Assembly: GCA_964354485.1 (NCBI GenBank)
Contig: CAYGZY010000150.1
Coordinates: 1-24,443 of the forward strand
Source: CAYGXH01 sp964354485
GTDB lineage: Bacteria; Bacteroidota; Ignavibacteria; UBA10030; SZUA-254
Length of the DNA: 24,443 nucleotides
Direction: 5' to 3'
Of the stretch, positions 23,562-24,443 are shown piece after piece. How positions within the stretch are numbered: the stretch's first letter is position 1; each line of letters opens with the position of its first letter. The notes under the pieces are model-generated. The model was not told the DNA's origin, searched no databases, and saw nothing but the letters and a program-made list of their open reading frames with translations. A program made the translations under genes and the position numbers.

Positions 23562-24443
23562 CTAATCCTGGAGGCAGCGGACGCTGAACCCGTAGTCCTT
23601 GCTGGTGGTGCTGTCCAAGTAGATGTAGCTACTACCGTAGTACAGGTACATGTAGTTCGCGTACATGGGATAGGGCTCCGTGGAACTCCAAAAGGTTGCG
23701 TGGTTGCCCAAATAGTAGAAGTAACCATAGTCGTTCCGGAGGCCCGCAAGCAACGCAGAGAAACCGCTCGTATTTGTGCCTGCACCACCACCCGTGCCTT
23801 GTCCTATCGCTTTTAACGCATTACCATCACCGCTTACTGTCGTACTTAATGTTTGAAATTCTGCCATAGTCGGTATATGCCATCCTGAGGGACAGATACC
23901 TTGAGCTCCTTCTGCAGTCGTGTATTGCATCGCCTCGTTCCATTGATATAAGCCACCGTAAGTGTTACAATTTGCCGGGTCATCATTGTAACAATATTTC
24001 TCGATTGTGCCATTATCTTTTGCTGTATCACTTCCCTGAATTATTGTTCCTACATCAAGATTTTCTTTTAACCAGCATTGACTGCCTATCTGCACCGTGT
24101 TATATACTTTACCAGCATAGGTAACTATTGGTAGTCCAGGACAGGGTGGTCCAGAAGATAATATGATTGAACCGCTTTGATTTACCTTTACCCAATATCC
24201 TACTCCTGGTTTGATTGTGTCTGATGCTTTATATCCAGATTGCGGTACATAATTAAAAAAATTAGAAACGATTATTCCCGGTGGTTCGGTAACAACCATA
24301 TTGACATGGATAATTTCTGTAAGCGAACCAATCATATTCCAGCCAGCACTGACGTTAATCGTGTCCCGATGAACTGATTCACCTTCAAAAAGAAAAGTTT
24401 CAGCTGAGTCGAACTTTACCCAAAATCCGTAACCATTCTCTAA
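23562..24443 (-). CDS. FISUMP-domain surface protein, N-terminus beyond the window
   Basis: The frame is open for 293 codons from the right edge to TAG 23562-23564; the first internal ATG (24333-24335) is not the true start, because the upstream codons continue a recognisable module (ENGYGFWVKF ... SAGWNMIGS). Two 'GYWVK'-type repeat modules are followed by a FISUMP domain (Fibrobacter succinogenes major paralogous domain): YAGKVYNTVQIGSQCWLKENL, 'GLYQWNEAMQY', 'GICPSGWHIPT', 'FWSSTE' and the closing YGFSVRCLQD. These proteins are usually exported in this group of bacteria; the domain's role is unknown. The last 65 or so codons are rich in NNC codons for Y, S, N, D and T, unlike the AT-rich front part. 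Confidence 0.85.
   Translation of the reverse strand, partial: LENGYGFWVKFDSAETFLFEGESVHRDTINVSAGWNMIGSLTEIIHVNMVVTEPPGIIVSNFFNYVPQSGYKASDTIKPGVGYWVKVNQSGSIILSSGPPCPGLPIVTYAGKVYNTVQIGSQCWLKENLDVGTIIQGSDTAKDNGTIEKYCYNDDPANCNTYGGLYQWNEAMQYTTAEGAQGICPSGWHIPTMAEFQTLSTTVSGDGNALKAIGQGTGGGAGTNTSGFSALLAGLRNDYGYFYYLGNHATFWSSTEPYPMYANYMYLYYGSSYIYLDSTTSKDYGFSVRCLQD

Overview
The window reads as chromosome of a free-living bacterium of the Bacteroidota/Chlorobi/Ignavibacteriota group (FCB superphylum). The pointers are a FISUMP-domain surface protein preceded by 'GYWVK...GWNMIGS' modules, an AsmA-like protein, a DUF4139 protein, a paired ABC exporter, and scattered short palindromes with two- or three-base loops. 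This placement is inference; there is no rRNA or other phylogenetic marker here. Most genes are of medium GC, several have visible Shine-Dalgarno sites, and the promoters I can find are sigma70-like (TTG... 17 bp ...TATATT).

Layout. (1) 1-3399: an AsmA-like membrane-anchored protein (minus strand, runs off the left edge) diverges from a YbbR-domain protein, followed by pdxJ. (2) 3442-5773: a minus-strand operon etfB-etfA-bifunctional nuclease (DUF151+UVR), divergent from fbp (5956-6969); the two promoters lie back to back. (3) 6970-7860: an AT-rich islet holding a small lipoprotein gene that appears split by a -1 frameshift at a seven-A run, bracketed by paired palindromic repeats. (4) 7861-13109: a secreted DUF4139 protein behind the two halves of a heterodimeric ABC exporter, whose genes are separated by a patch of heptamer-like repeats. 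(5) 13172-15436: a type II restriction-modification cassette (N6-adenine methyltransferase, then a SacI-family-like endonuclease), bounded by a 21-bp imperfect inverted repeat and followed by a structure resembling an integron attC site. (6) 15453-23079: a long, tightly packed minus-strand cluster, in order of transcription: HisA/HisF-like TIM barrel, PfkB kinase, dapB, dapA, dapD, RfbD-like reductase, an AT-rich lone trpB, serS. (7) 23080-23561: a gene-free stretch with several palindromes, then a FISUMP-domain protein running off the right edge.

How they fit together. dapA, dapB and dapD give three steps of the succinylase route to meso-diaminopimelate/lysine. The HisA-like protein and kinase at the head of that operon have no obvious place in it, and the HisA-like protein has E and N where HisA has its two catalytic aspartates. 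This is the best candidate for an unrecognised enzyme pair. etfBA supplies electron transfer for acyl-CoA oxidation, fbp serves gluconeogenesis, and pdxJ makes pyridoxine phosphate. The restriction-modification cassette, the lone trpB and the lipoprotein islet look acquired. No CRISPR array, tRNA, rRNA, transposase or integrase gene was seen.
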